DNA of 64,000 bases from Parascardovia denticolens DSM 10105 = JCM 12538 (lineage in GTDB: Bacteria > Actinomycetota > Actinomycetes > Actinomycetales > Bifidobacteriaceae): NCBI RefSeq assembly GCF_001042675.1, contig NZ_AP012333.1:434001-498000 (forward strand), in the 5' to 3' direction. Within the stretch, counting starts at the first letter, position 1; each line of letters begins with the position of its first letter. Under the pieces are notes generated by a model. The model was given only the letters and a program-made list of their open reading frames with translations. It ran no database searches and was not told where the DNA came from. This document shows, in pieces, positions 27,764 through 36,053 of the stretch. The position numbers and the translations under genes are program-made.

Positions 27764-28360
27764 ATGAAAAGGTCTTTCAGGCGGATTTCCGCTGTCATAG
27801 CAACGATGGCTTTCATGACTGGTTTGGCCGCCTGCGGTTCCTCCCAAGAATCGAAGGGAGGCTCACAACCAGATTCCTCCGCTTCCTCGACTCTCATCCC
27901 GCATGGATGGAAAAAATTCACATTCAAGTTGATGGGGTATTCCGTCTGCTTCCCTGGTACCCCGGAAAAGGATACCTATAAGGATAACGGCGGATCCTAT
28001 GTACGTTACTCGACTGTGGACAAGAATGACAACATCAACTATGCGGTGTCCGCCAGCCAGTTTTCCTCCAAGCAGACCGAGGAGTCGAAGGAATTCAGCG
28101 AATCGCAAAGGCGCAAGGTCTTGTCTAATTACGCCCATCTCATGGGGGTGAAAGAAGGGGAATACACTTTTACCACGGTCGATGGGCATACAGCCATCAC
28201 TTATATGGGCCATGCCTCGGAGGATTCCTCTGTCATCCTGCGCAGAACCGTGGTCTTCTCTCCGGCTGGATTCTATGGATTGGAAGCTTTTGGCGTTCCC
28301 CAAAAGGAATACAAGCAGTTCGTCGATACCTTCCAGCTTTCCGAAGATACGCAAGAATGA
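27764..28360 (+). CDS. Lipoprotein, PsbP-like, copy 2
   Basis: The 198-residue protein has the lipobox LAAC (Cys24) and the same domain as the preceding lipoprotein, with GWKKFTFKLMGYSVCFPGTPEK as the matching start (shown in part). The start at 27764 is chosen because AGAGG lies nine bases upstream; a longer frame opens at 27719 without such a site. Divergence between the copies is moderate, so the duplication is not recent. Confidence 0.75.
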   Translation: MKRSFRRISAVIATMAFMTGLAACGSSQESKGGSQPDSSASSTLIPHGWKKFTFKLMGYSVCFPGTPEKDTYKDNGGSYVRYSTVDKNDNINYAVSASQFSSKQTEESKEFSESQRRKVLSNYAHLMGVKEGEYTFTTVDGHTAITYMGHASEDSSVILRRTVVFSPAGFYGLEAFGVPQKEYKQFVDTFQLSEDTQE

Positions 28361-28373
28361 AAGGATGGCTTCC

Positions 28374-29069
28374 ATGATTTTCGCCACTGGCTCTACCTAC
28401 TCCCAGGGGACGCCCGCCCCGGATTGGATGGCTCCCGTCATGGGGGTCGTGATCGGTCTGGCCATCATCGCCGGAATCGTCGCCGCCATCTTCGGCATCA
28501 AGGCCCATATCCAGGGAAACGATGTGCGCAGAAGCCTGGGGGCCGCCCAGGCCCAGAAAGCGGCCCAGGCCTTCGGCGGCGTGTTCTACACCAACGTCGG
28601 CGCGGCTTTGAGCGGCAGCTACGAACAGGTCAGGGACGCCCACGCCCCGGCCACCCATTTCCTGGCCCTGGAAGATCATTTCGAGGAGCACTGCCAGCGG
28701 AAAGAGGTCTGGATCCCCCTTTCCTACGGTCCCTTCGCCTCCGGCAAGAACCGCTATCTGCTCAATTACGTGCGCATCCAGCGCCCTTATGGGTCTTTGG
28801 CCGCCTACCTTTTCCGCTATGACGACCCCGTCGTCGATTGGCATCAGGCGGCCGTCTGCGACATCTTCCCCGGGCCGGACCAGTCCGCCCAGGCCCAGGC
28901 GCTGATGGCCCGCGACCATCAAATCCTGGCCAACACCCTCCAGGGGATGGTGGGCCTGCGAAGCCTGTACACCGATGAAGTCGTGGACTCCCACCAGATC
29001 ATGATGATGAACGACTACATGCCCACGAAGGTCAACGACCTTTACAAGGCCTTGCTTTCCCTGGGATAG
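28374..29069 (+). CDS. Single-span membrane protein of unknown function
   Basis: The 231-residue protein has one hydrophobic segment at about residues 18-42 (MGVVIGLAIIAGIVAAIFGI). A soluble domain of about 185 residues follows, with HFLALEDHFEEHCQ and SYGPFASGKNRYLLNYVRIQ. AAAGGA eight bases upstream supports ATG 28374. I do not recognise the family. It is the last gene before a clear terminator and the second effector cassette, so it may belong to the first cassette. Confidence 0.65.
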   Translation: MIFATGSTYSQGTPAPDWMAPVMGVVIGLAIIAGIVAAIFGIKAHIQGNDVRRSLGAAQAQKAAQAFGGVFYTNVGAALSGSYEQVRDAHAPATHFLALEDHFEEHCQRKEVWIPLSYGPFASGKNRYLLNYVRIQRPYGSLAAYLFRYDDPVVDWHQAAVCDIFPGPDQSAQAQALMARDHQILANTLQGMVGLRSLYTDEVVDSHQIMMMNDYMPTKVNDLYKALLSLG

Positions 29070-29111
29070 GCCCAATCCGGCCTTCCACTTTCGGTTTTCG
29101 GCCTTCCCCTT

Positions 29112-29150
29112 CCACCCGCCGTCTTCGTCGCGCCGGGTGGATTTTTGTTT
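29112..29150 (+). terminator. Rho-independent terminator
   Basis: Arms CCACCCG (29112-29118) and CGGGTGG (29134-29140) are followed by ATTTTTGTTT. It closes the transcript from essC or from the first effector cassette, just before the leader of the second cassette. Confidence 0.75.
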
Positions 29151-29188
29151 TCATTTGAGATAAAATGCAAGTGAGTCCGGAAAAGAAA

Positions 29189-29208
29189 AGAGAAAGGGTC
29201 CTTATGGC
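29189..29208 (+). repeat. Effector-cassette leader repeat, copy 2
   Basis: Identical over 20 bp to 23770-23789. It includes the ribosome site and start codon of the truncated coiled-coil gene and shows that a whole cassette, with its leader, was duplicated. Confidence 0.9.
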
Positions 29209-29446
29209 AGGAAACCAGGAAACGCAATCACAGATCGATGATCTGACGGGAGCAAGAAACGACTTGCAGTCCCAAGTGTCCGATTTGCAAGGACAAATCA
29301 ACAGCCTGAACTCCAGAATCGCCGATTTGCAGGCCAAGCTGGCCACAGCCCGGACTTTCCATTCCGATTTTTCCTCCTCCGCCCAAAAAGACGGGGCGGA
29401 TCTCGATTTGAGCCTCGATACCAGCGCCGACCTGTTGCAGATATGA
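29204..29446 (+). pseudogene. Truncated second copy of the coiled-coil Lap-like gene
   Basis: The first ~78 residues align with the 154-residue paralogue at 23785: NQETQSQIDDLTGARNDLQS against NQDKQAQIDSLTTSRNNLQS, and DTSADLL against NSSASLL. The similarity ends abruptly after DLL, and a TGA follows two codons later. At the same point the DNA turns AT-rich. The C-terminal half has therefore been lost at the left edge of the foreign segment. The short product may still be made but would lack the second coiled coil. Confidence 0.82.
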
Positions 29447-29481
29447 ACTAATCTCCGCTAGAAGGAGACGTAGTAAAAAGC

Positions 29482-29523
29482 GAGAGCGTGTATCGGAATC
29501 CTTGGATTTCGATACACGCTCTC
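29482..29523. terminator. Long hairpin at the left edge of the foreign segment
   Basis: Arms 29482-29501 and 29504-29523 pair over 20 bp with one G-T pair and a 2-base loop, preceded by AAAAAGC and followed by TTTAG. It could be a bidirectional terminator or the end structure of a mobile element. The rest of 29447-29677 holds no gene. Confidence 0.65.
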
Positions 29524-29677
29524 TTTAGATTTAGGGGCCAAGAAAGCTCGTTGCAGTAGACCAGACATATAATTTATAATTGACGCATAGGTTATATTCG
29601 AGAGAAAGAAATTAACACCAAATGAAATAGTAGGATGTTGATTCATCGGCAGGTCCTTACTTCGGGAGGGGTAAAGG

Positions 29678-30610
29678 GTGAAGAATATAGTTTATGTGGA
29701 GAATGAATGTTTTGTTGGTGTCACTAAAGAAGGACTAAAATTTTCAAATATCAAGACAAAGGAAAAGAAATATCTGACCTTTGATGATATTAGTACATTG
29801 GTGTTTGATAATAGAAAGTGTTATCTATCGGAGCGAGTGATTGAATATTGCATTCTCAATCACATTCGGATTTTATTCTGTGACCGAAGCCACTCTCCTT
29901 TAGAAATGATCGAGACCACCTACAATCAGGAACACCGCTATGAACGCTTGAAAAAGCAACTAACCTTAACTAGTAAGGTGAAGAAGCGGATCTGGCGAAA
30001 GATTGTAATTCAAAAGATTGAAAACCAAGCTCGTTGTTTGGAACTAAACGAGGCTAATGCAGATGACGTCGCATTAGTTCGCTCTGTTTCAAATACCGTT
30101 GTTGATGGTGATGAGCATAATGGGGAAGCCGTCGCAGCAAAAAACTACTTCAAGGTCTTATTTGGTCAGTCCTTTAAACGGGGACGAACGAAGGATATTC
30201 AAAATGCAAGTTTAAACTATGGCTATGCAATCATCCGTGCAGAAATTAGGCGGCTGTTGGTGATGAAGGGATTTGAACCAAGCTTTGGGATTCACCATGA
30301 ATCGACTGCGAACCCGTACAATCTCGCTGATGATGTGATTGAAACCTACCGTCCGTTTGTTGATAACTACATTACAAAGAATATTCTTCTTAGTGAAGAC
30401 AACGAGTTCGATGCTGAGGAACGGAGATTGCTTGTCAGAATTCTTCTTGAAAAGTGTGTCATTAATGGGCAAGTAATGCATTTAAGTGATGCAATTCATC
30501 TGACCGTTGATACCTTAACTACCTGCATTGAAAACAATAGTTCAGGGAACCTGAATCTCCCTTCGTTTATCGAAGGGGGGATTCAATATGATTTTGTTAT
30601 TGAGTTTTGA
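29678..30610 (+). CDS. cas1: Type II CRISPR integrase Cas1
   Basis: The 310-residue protein matches type II Cas1. It has the N-terminal ENECFVGVTKEG strand region, the acidic residue in DEHNGEAVAAKNYF followed by LFGQSF, the histidine in FGIHHES, and DDVIETYRPFVD near residue 225, which supply the metal-binding triad. Cas1 with Cas2 inserts new spacers. The start is a GTG at 29678 with GGGAGGG seven bases upstream. Neither cas9, csn2 nor a repeat array is found in the window, so the adaptation module is orphaned. The protein looks intact. Confidence 0.92.
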   Translation: MKNIVYVENECFVGVTKEGLKFSNIKTKEKKYLTFDDISTLVFDNRKCYLSERVIEYCILNHIRILFCDRSHSPLEMIETTYNQEHRYERLKKQLTLTSKVKKRIWRKIVIQKIENQARCLELNEANADDVALVRSVSNTVVDGDEHNGEAVAAKNYFKVLFGQSFKRGRTKDIQNASLNYGYAIIRAEIRRLLVMKGFEPSFGIHHESTANPYNLADDVIETYRPFVDNYITKNILLSEDNEFDAEERRLLVRILLEKCVINGQVMHLSDAIHLTVDTLTTCIENNSSGNLNLPSFIEGGIQYDFVIEF

Positions 30611-30893
30611 CCTTTCACGCAATACTAAGGCTGAGCGTAAACAAGCTACTAAGTACCGGAAGCGCTTGGTTGAGCTAGGATTCATGATGAAGCAATTTAG
30701 CCTTTACGAACGAGAAGTAGTTTCTAAACAGACAAAGCAGAGGCTAATTGAGATTTTGAAGAGCAAAATTCCTGATACCGGATTGATAACTCTCTATCAA
30801 TTATCCAATGCTGTTAATGATCAACAAATTACTATTTTAGGTGACAATGCTATCTTGAAGTCGGTTGGGAAACCGCAATTGATAGTTATTTAA
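30588..30893 (+). CDS. cas2: Type II CRISPR adaptation protein Cas2
   Basis: This 101-residue protein starts MILLLSFDLSRNTKAERK, with the Asp of the Cas2 ferredoxin fold after the first strand, then YRKRLVELGFMMKQFSLYER, as in type II Cas2. It overlaps the end of cas1 by 23 bp, the usual arrangement. The frame is intact. The next gene in lactobacillar type II-A loci would be csn2; here a fragment of an unrelated ATP-grasp gene follows after 20 bp. Confidence 0.92.
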   Translation: MILLLSFDLSRNTKAERKQATKYRKRLVELGFMMKQFSLYEREVVSKQTKQRLIEILKSKIPDTGLITLYQLSNAVNDQQITILGDNAILKSVGKPQLIVI

Positions 30894-30913
30894 TTTCAAA
30901 GTGAGGGGTAACT

Positions 30914-31201
30914 ATGCGAGTCTGGGCGAAGGTGATTAAGACGGACATCACGACCTTTAGCTCGATTAACATTGCCCACGCCGTTTTTGGGTTTCGGCAG
31001 ATGGGCGCTGAAATCGTTGAATACGAGAATTTGGATCAAATTTATGGTCAAGCCACCAAGGACGATTTGGTGTTGGACTACGTTTTCCAAAGTCAGGAGA
31101 TCTTCCACAAGTTTGGCGTGACTCCGGATCTGCCCGATTATTCGCCGGTACTTAAGCCGTATTTGGGGCGCAAAAATCTGGAAGGATACATTTGCCAGTG
31201 A
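30914..31201 (+). pseudogene. 5' fragment of an ATP-grasp protein, frameshifted
   Basis: The 95-residue reading begins MRVWAKVIKTDITTF and includes DDLVLDYVFQSQEIFHKFG and LKPYLGRK, resembling the start of ATP-grasp proteins of lactobacilli (recalled, not searched). After LGRK the frame reads NLEGYICQ and stops. If one A of the run at about 31171-31175 is removed, the sequence continues IWKDTFASEAF, which fits the expected protein better. So there is a +1 frameshift, and the 3' remainder is cut by the IS21 fragment. GAGGGG precedes the ATG. Confidence 0.6.
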
Positions 31202-31478
31202 AGCATTTCTCGACAATAAAATCAAAGATTGATCTAGCAGAACAGCCTGCCGCATATTTAGACTCGATAATGTCACGATACTCATCTAATTTACTACGGC
31301 GCCTGTGGCGTTGATGATTATAACTTGGATCTTGGCCATTTAAGGCCCGTAAATATGCAGCCTTTACTGTTCGTGGATCAGCACCATATTGTCGAGCAAT
31401 AGCCGTGTAGTTTGGTTTTATGTCTTCTATCACGAAATGTTTCATCCTTTCGTAAACGTCGTTGCGCATACTCTTCAC
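31152..31478 (-). pseudogene. istA: IS21-family transposase IstA, N-terminal fragment
   Basis: The first ~90 residues carry MRNDVYERMKHFVIEDIKPN, then NYTAIARQYGADPRTVKAAY, a helix-turn-helix of IstA type, and CSARSIFDFIVEK. The DDE catalytic domain is absent, since IstA is normally 400-500 residues. The last ~15 codons read into the opposite-strand ATP-grasp fragment, so the true edge lies at about 31175-31200. No istB and no complete terminal repeat is visible. The fragment marks a past transposition or recombination inside the foreign segment. Confidence 0.72.
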
Positions 31479-31510
31479 TTCCTCATCAAATAGATAAGGT
31501 GAGTATACAA

Positions 31511-31558
31511 AAAATGTAGGAAAACCGACAATTTTAAACCGTCGATTTCCTACATTTT
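31511..31558 (-). terminator. Terminator of the ArsR-like operon
   Basis: Read on the minus strand, arms 31541-31558 and 31511-31529 (AAATGTAGGAAA type, one bulge) form a long hairpin ending in a run of T. It overlaps the stop codon of the gene at 31550-32104. Confidence 0.65.
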
Positions 31559-32104
31559 AATTCCGCCATCTACAAGTTCTACTTTTCGACTTTCGATTAA
31601 CTTACACAAATCGTCTTCCAATAAATAATTTAGAAGATCATTTCCTATTCTTCCTCCAAGGTGGAAATTTCGCTCCGAGAAATCTAAGCAACAGGGTACG
31701 GTGGTTTGATTTACTTTACAAAACTCGCTGAATATATTTTTCCCTTTTTCAGTAAGAGAATAGTTAACTTTATCAGAAGTAAAGATTAGATATTTAAGCT
31801 CAGCATACCTAAAAATAGTGACACCTAGTTTTCCACCAAGATGATGTAAACAGGTTCTTGCAATTCCTAAATTACTAATGGTATTTCTACTATCCAACAT
31901 GTTATTACTGGCATTACCTAATTTCGTTACATTGTAGCTCATTTTATTTTTGTAATACCATCTACCGTAAAAATGTAATGAAATAATAGTTTTATCACAC
32001 TGAAGTTGACTTATTACTTCTTCTCTGCTTAAATGGCAGACTTTTGACAGTTCATTAACAGTCAACCATTTATTACAGGTAAGTGCACTATTTACAACTC
32101 TCAT
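31550..32104 (-). CDS. Winged-helix regulator, ArsR-like, short
   Basis: The 184-residue protein has an N-terminal helix-turn-helix-like stretch (WLTVNELSKVCHLSREEVI) and a C-terminal motif CLDFSERNFHLGGRIGNDLL. That motif recalls the CxDWSERRxHLAGALG ending of one ArsR-like family. Its ATG overlaps the stop of the upstream regulator gene (ATGA), so the two are cotranscribed. The ligand is unknown. The AT-rich codon use matches the foreign segment. Confidence 0.6.
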   Translation of the reverse strand: MRVVNSALTCNKWLTVNELSKVCHLSREEVISQLQCDKTIISLHFYGRWYYKNKMSYNVTKLGNASNNMLDSRNTISNLGIARTCLHHLGGKLGVTIFRYAELKYLIFTSDKVNYSLTEKGKNIFSEFCKVNQTTVPCCLDFSERNFHLGGRIGNDLLNYLLEDDLCKLIESRKVELVDGGIKM

Positions 32105-33207
32105 TTGTTATCATCTCTCATAAAATCTAAAAAATTAGGAACTAACTCAAATATTCTATTTGTTATTTGATAAAGAACGAACTTTTTTTGTTTTGTGGTT
32201 CTTAGTAAATTTGCTTCTTTTAATATTTGTAAATGCCTGGATACAGTCGAGGTACCTAGTGATAAAAGCTGTGACAGTCCTTGTGTAGTACAAGGTGACT
32301 TCGAAACGGTTTTCAAGATCTGAAGTCTGGTTGGTTCACTAAGAGCCTTAAAAGTTAATAATAGTTCTTTTGGTGTATAAATTAGATCTGCTCTTTTTTG
32401 TAGTCCGTAAGTAATGACCACTCCATTTTTAAATGTATCAACGAATAGATGAGGCCAAGTAAAAAAACTTGGTATGAGCATAATTGTGTCAGTATCTTTA
32501 AGATCAATTTCTCTCTCAAAAGGCTTATTAATAATTAAAGTATCATTTTTCCAGTGCATACGGGCTACTTGCAATTCATCTATAGTACTTCGAATACCAT
32601 GAATATTAATTGAGTTCGCCCGTATCTTGATTTCCTGAAATAACAGTTTTTTAATATTATCTTTTTCCCAAACCGCAGAAAAAACATTGTCATTATACTT
32701 AACGATAAATTTAAAAAAACGGTTAATGACAGTTTGCGGGTTACCACTAAGGTCTTTTATAAGTAATGGATTCCGTTTAATAGAAAAATCCTGCCATTCA
32801 AGACCTTTAGCTAAATTTGGAATAAACGTGTTACTTCTATCGTGATTTAAGGTGGATAACTCATTAATTAGTCCATTTACATTACTTTGCCTACTAAGAA
32901 AAGCGCGAAGCATGGATAGTTCATCCTTTAGATTACTAGCATTGTATTGAAAATTACAAAGTACAGTGGGAGGAACACCTAATTCATATACAGGACTAAA
33001 GTAGTACAAATTATCAATATCCTCTTTATCCAATTGTTCCATTGTCTTTAAGGCCCAATCTACAACCAACCCATGATGCCTAGGATTCATCAAGACATGA
33101 AGACTTCTAAGAAGTTCATTCAGTGGTGAATAAACAAACTGAAATCTTTGAGTTAGTGTCTCGTCTGTTACAGTAGAGTATTTACTAAAGTTTATCCTAA
33201 TAGTCAT
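32101..33207 (-). CDS. ArsR-family regulator with large N-terminal domain
   Basis: The 368-residue protein ends with a clear ArsR helix-turn-helix: LLLTFKALSEPTRLQILKTV, then LSQLLSLGTSTVSRHLQILKEANLLRT (in two parts) at about residues 285-350. The first ~270 residues have no motif I know and may bind a ligand, as in the DUF5937-type ArsR proteins. It is divergent from the ThiF/MFS genes across 96 bp that contain a palindrome, so it probably represses the exporter operon. Confidence 0.75.
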   Translation of the reverse strand: MTIRINFSKYSTVTDETLTQRFQFVYSPLNELLRSLHVLMNPRHHGLVVDWALKTMEQLDKEDIDNLYYFSPVYELGVPPTVLCNFQYNASNLKDELSMLRAFLSRQSNVNGLINELSTLNHDRSNTFIPNLAKGLEWQDFSIKRNPLLIKDLSGNPQTVINRFFKFIVKYNDNVFSAVWEKDNIKKLLFQEIKIRANSINIHGIRSTIDELQVARMHWKNDTLIINKPFEREIDLKDTDTIMLIPSFFTWPHLFVDTFKNGVVITYGLQKRADLIYTPKELLLTFKALSEPTRLQILKTVSKSPCTTQGLSQLLSLGTSTVSRHLQILKEANLLRTTKQKKFVLYQITNRIFELVPNFLDFMRDDNK

Positions 33208-33218
33208 TTTGTCCTCTT

Positions 33219-33241
33219 TGATTCGATATTTCTTGAATCGA
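33219..33241. promoter_or_regulatory. Palindrome in the divergent promoter, likely ArsR-like operator
   Basis: TGATTCGA and TTGAATCGA-type arms face each other around TATTTC between the ArsR-like gene and the ThiF/MFS pair. AT-rich -10-like words follow at 33250-33275, and AAGGAGG serves the plus-strand gene. Confidence 0.5.
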
Positions 33242-33303
33242 TTGATTGTTAATTAGATTTATATTAGCATAATTAGCACAATCTAACAAGGAGGATTAAT
33301 AGA

Positions 33304-33672
33304 ATGATTCACGCCAAAAAGCACTTAAAATACACAGCAATCCCAAACGAAGAGATGTATTGGGAAAGGGGAAATCGTAGTTTGGGTTGGCTCGGTGACA
33401 CCAAACAGGAACAACATAATAAACAAGAAAAATCGAAAAATATTGTAATTGGAATAGGAGGACAACTTGCACAACGGTTGGTTCGAATAGGTATTCGAAA
33501 TCTAAAATTTGCAGACCCAGATACATTTGATATTTCAAATGTGAATAGGCAAATGGGTGCTGATCTGCAACATATTGGAAAAAATAAGGCAGAAGTTGTT
33601 GCAGAAATGACTTACAGCTTGAATCATGATGTAAATATAGACTTTCATTCTTTCTTGGAGAATACGCTATGA
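33304..33672 (+). pseudogene. Truncated ThiF/MccB-like adenylyltransferase
   Basis: The 122-residue product contains EEMYWERGNRSLGWLGDTK, then VIGIGGQLAQRLVRIGIRNL, DPDTFDISNVNRQMGAD and GKNKAEVVAEM. These are the N-terminal half of a ThiF/E1-like adenylating enzyme. Complete relatives exceed 250 residues. The glycine loop is also short by about 6-8 residues compared with the usual GxGGxG context, so nucleotide binding is doubtful. AAGGAGG precedes the ATG. It overlaps the MFS gene by 4 bp. Such enzyme-exporter pairs occur in microcin C-like peptide operons, so this may be a decayed one. Confidence 0.6.
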
Positions 33673-35021
33673 ATATAAGAACTAAAGAAAATTTAGTCGT
33701 TATAGTTGCTGGCATAGGAATGTTATTATCAACATTAGATACAGGGATTATCAATGTTGCACTACCATTTTTTAAATCTTACTTTGAAACTACAGCAGAC
33801 ATTGCTGCTATTGCAGTTACGGGTTATACTATTAGCCTTGCTGTTTTTATTCTTCCTTTTGGACTACTTAGTGATAAATTTGGTAAACTATCGTTCTCGT
33901 ATATTGGACTGATAATTTTTGGGCTTAGCTCATTACTTTGCGGACTTTCAGCTAATATTCAAATGTTAATTATGTTTCGAATTTTCCAAGGTATTGGTGC
34001 AGCTGCATTACAAGCAACATCAGCCTCTTTAATTACTACCTTAGTTTCTGCTGAAAAATCCAGTTCTGCTATCGGAGTTTTAGGAATTATGATTGGTGTC
34101 GGACCTGTACTTGGTCCTTCATTAGGTGGATTGCTACTATCATTAAATAGTTGGAGAGGAATATTCTGGTTAAACATTCCGTTCGTCCTTCTGGGACTCA
34201 TTTGTAATCACAAATTAATTACAGAGATCTCTGAGAATAAATACGCTAAACACATTGATTACCCTGGAAGTCTTACTAATGGACTATTTGTGATACTGCT
34301 TATTAGTGGATTGTCATTGCTAAGCTCACATAGTATTATTGGGATAGCATTAATAATTGCTAGTTTAATAGCTGTAATTATCTTGTTTAAAGTAGAAAGA
34401 AATAAAGAAACTCCTGTTGTCAATGTAATAAATCTTATTCAGAATAAATCACTACTGGTATATCTATATGAAACGATTGCCTTTGGCTTTGCTTCAGCCA
34501 TAATCTTTCTTATGCCACCTTATTTGTTTGAAACTGTCTTTAAATTAAATTCAGGATTGACGGGTATACTGGTACTAGGTGCACCTATAGGTCTAGTTTT
34601 ATTTTCTAGAATATCTAGTGCACATAATAATGGTTTGAAAGATAATTCCTTTTCTAAAGTCGGATTATCTATTATTCTTTGTTCATTACTACTCTTGAGC
34701 CTATATCAAACATCTTTACCATATATTTTAGTTACAATATGTTTGTTTATTTATGGTGTGGGTGGTGGCTATTTCCAACCGGCGAACATATCTGTAATTA
34801 TGAAAACTACTGATATCACTTCACAGGGTAGTATTGGGTCACTCCAACGAATGGTTCAAAATGTTGCTATTGCTATGGGTACAGCAACAGGTTCAGTATT
34901 TTTAAACATGTGGTCTCATGAACTAGTAACAGCTATTAAACTTGGTTGGATTACTGCAGGATGCTTAATTATGATTGCAATAGCTCTAGATTTTGCCCTA
35001 AATAAAAATAGTTTCAAATAA
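33669..35021 (+). CDS. MFS exporter, DHA2-like
   Basis: The 450-residue protein has about 12-14 hydrophobic segments. The motif A-like loop is GLLSDKFGKLSFSYIGL, the drug:H+ antiporter motif C is GVLGIMIGVGPVLGPSLGGLL near residue 137, and WRGIFWLNIPF follows, as in DHA2-type exporters. It probably exports a drug-like or peptide compound. The start codon overlaps the end of the truncated ThiF gene. Control by the divergent ArsR-like protein is likely. Confidence 0.82.
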   Translation: MNIRTKENLVVIVAGIGMLLSTLDTGIINVALPFFKSYFETTADIAAIAVTGYTISLAVFILPFGLLSDKFGKLSFSYIGLIIFGLSSLLCGLSANIQMLIMFRIFQGIGAAALQATSASLITTLVSAEKSSSAIGVLGIMIGVGPVLGPSLGGLLLSLNSWRGIFWLNIPFVLLGLICNHKLITEISENKYAKHIDYPGSLTNGLFVILLISGLSLLSSHSIIGIALIIASLIAVIILFKVERNKETPVVNVINLIQNKSLLVYLYETIAFGFASAIIFLMPPYLFETVFKLNSGLTGILVLGAPIGLVLFSRISSAHNNGLKDNSFSKVGLSIILCSLLLLSLYQTSLPYILVTICLFIYGVGGGYFQPANISVIMKTTDITSQGSIGSLQRMVQNVAIAMGTATGSVFLNMWSHELVTAIKLGWITAGCLIMIAIALDFALNKNSFK

Positions 35022-35191
35022 CTCTAAGACTAACAAAAACACCTGTCACACGCGACAGGCACTGATTTGTTTTGCTGAAATGTTAATGGACTTAATCAGT
35101 TTTTTTAGTTGCTTCTTAGAAAGTAGCAACAATACAAGTACGATGATGCTGATGCATAAATCAAGTCAGTCGATTACTTATCCGAACCGGT

Positions 35192-35217
35192 GGGACATCT
35201 GAAAAGATGCCCTTTTT
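35192..35217 (+). terminator. Candidate terminator upstream of tag
   Basis: Arms GGGACATCT and AGATGCCC (one bulged base) with a 4-base loop are followed by TTTTT. The 35022-35254 gap also holds CCTGTC...GACAGG (about 35042-35060) and a GTTGCTxx hairpin. No ORF is seen. Confidence 0.5.
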
Positions 35218-35254
35218 ATGTTCAAATTCTGATTGAACTATTAGGAGGAATTAA

Positions 35255-35815
35255 ATGAAACGCTGCTTTCCGAAAAACGATGATGCTCCACTCCTTACGA
35301 AGTATCATGACCACGAATGGGGTAAGCTGAACCTCAACGAGAATTACTTATATGAGATGATGGTTCTAGAATCCTTTCAATCGGGACTTAGTTGGCAATT
35401 AGTCTTGGATAAGCGAGAAAATTTTCGACAAGCCTTTGCAGGCTTTAATGTGGAGCGGGTTGCAAGATTTACCAGTAATCAACGTAAACAATTACTGAAA
35501 AAACGAGGAATCATTCGTAATCAGCGAAAAATTGATGCCGCCATTAATAATGCTCGTGTAATGACTAAAATGCACCGTGAAGGGCACCAATTGTGTACAG
35601 TACTAACAACCCTAATTCCACAGCCAATCATTAACCACCCTCAACAGTTTACTGACATACCGACCCAAAATAGACTATCTCGAAACCTAGCAAAAGAGTT
35701 TAAAGAAATAGGTTTTCAATTTATGGGGCCAGTAACAACCTACTCCTTTCTTGAAGCGGTAGGCCTAATTAACGATCATATCGAAGACTGTCCTTTTAAG
35801 TACACTACTACGTAA
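35255..35815 (+). CDS. tag: DNA-3-methyladenine glycosylase I
   Basis: The 186-residue protein removes 3-methyladenine from DNA. It has Cys4 in the MKRCFP start, YHDHEWG near residue 17, the long segment LYEMMVLESFQSGLSW with the aromatic and Glu residues of the base pocket, MGPVTTYSFLEAVGLINDH, and Cys in EDCPF. The Cys4, His, His, Cys zinc set is complete. Length is typical. AGGAGG precedes the ATG. The AT-rich composition matches the foreign segment. Confidence 0.9.
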   Translation: MKRCFPKNDDAPLLTKYHDHEWGKLNLNENYLYEMMVLESFQSGLSWQLVLDKRENFRQAFAGFNVERVARFTSNQRKQLLKKRGIIRNQRKIDAAINNARVMTKMHREGHQLCTVLTTLIPQPIINHPQQFTDIPTQNRLSRNLAKEFKEIGFQFMGPVTTYSFLEAVGLINDHIEDCPFKYTTT

Positions 35816-35937
35816 TCTGCAAAAATTACACTCTACCCTTTACTAATAGGACTCTCTTTTAAGATTTAGAGATATTAAACTCATTAACGGTTTCACGATA
35901 GGTATGATTGGCCAAGTATTTTAATGCTGCTTTATAA

Positions 35938-36051
35938 GTTGGAGTTGGGACCAAGGTCGATAAAATTTTGAAAACTAATAGTGAAGGTAAGGGTTATGAC
36001 GCAGCCGGTAAAATGGCCCAAAATATCTTTGGAAAGCGAGCGAGTGCATAG
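35938..36051 (+). pseudogene. 3' remnant of an unidentified gene
   Basis: An open frame of 37 codons without a start (VGVGTKVDKILKTNSEGK..., ending IFGKRASA) runs to a TAG two bases before the next ATG. A stop lies directly upstream. Its closeness to the following membrane-protein gene suggests they once formed an operon. The gap before it (35816-35937) has no recognised gene. Confidence 0.45.
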
Positions 36052-36053
36052 TT

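Noticed and set aside
29447-31550. CRISPR repeat array near cas1-cas2
   Set aside because: No regularly spaced repeats of 25-40 bp were found by eye on either side; the only long repeat is a single hairpin at 29482-29523.
35161-35254. T-box or riboswitch upstream of tag
   Set aside because: A GGTGGGAC word resembles a T-box core, but the conserved antiterminator bases are incomplete and tag is not a usual target; a plain terminator explains the hairpin.
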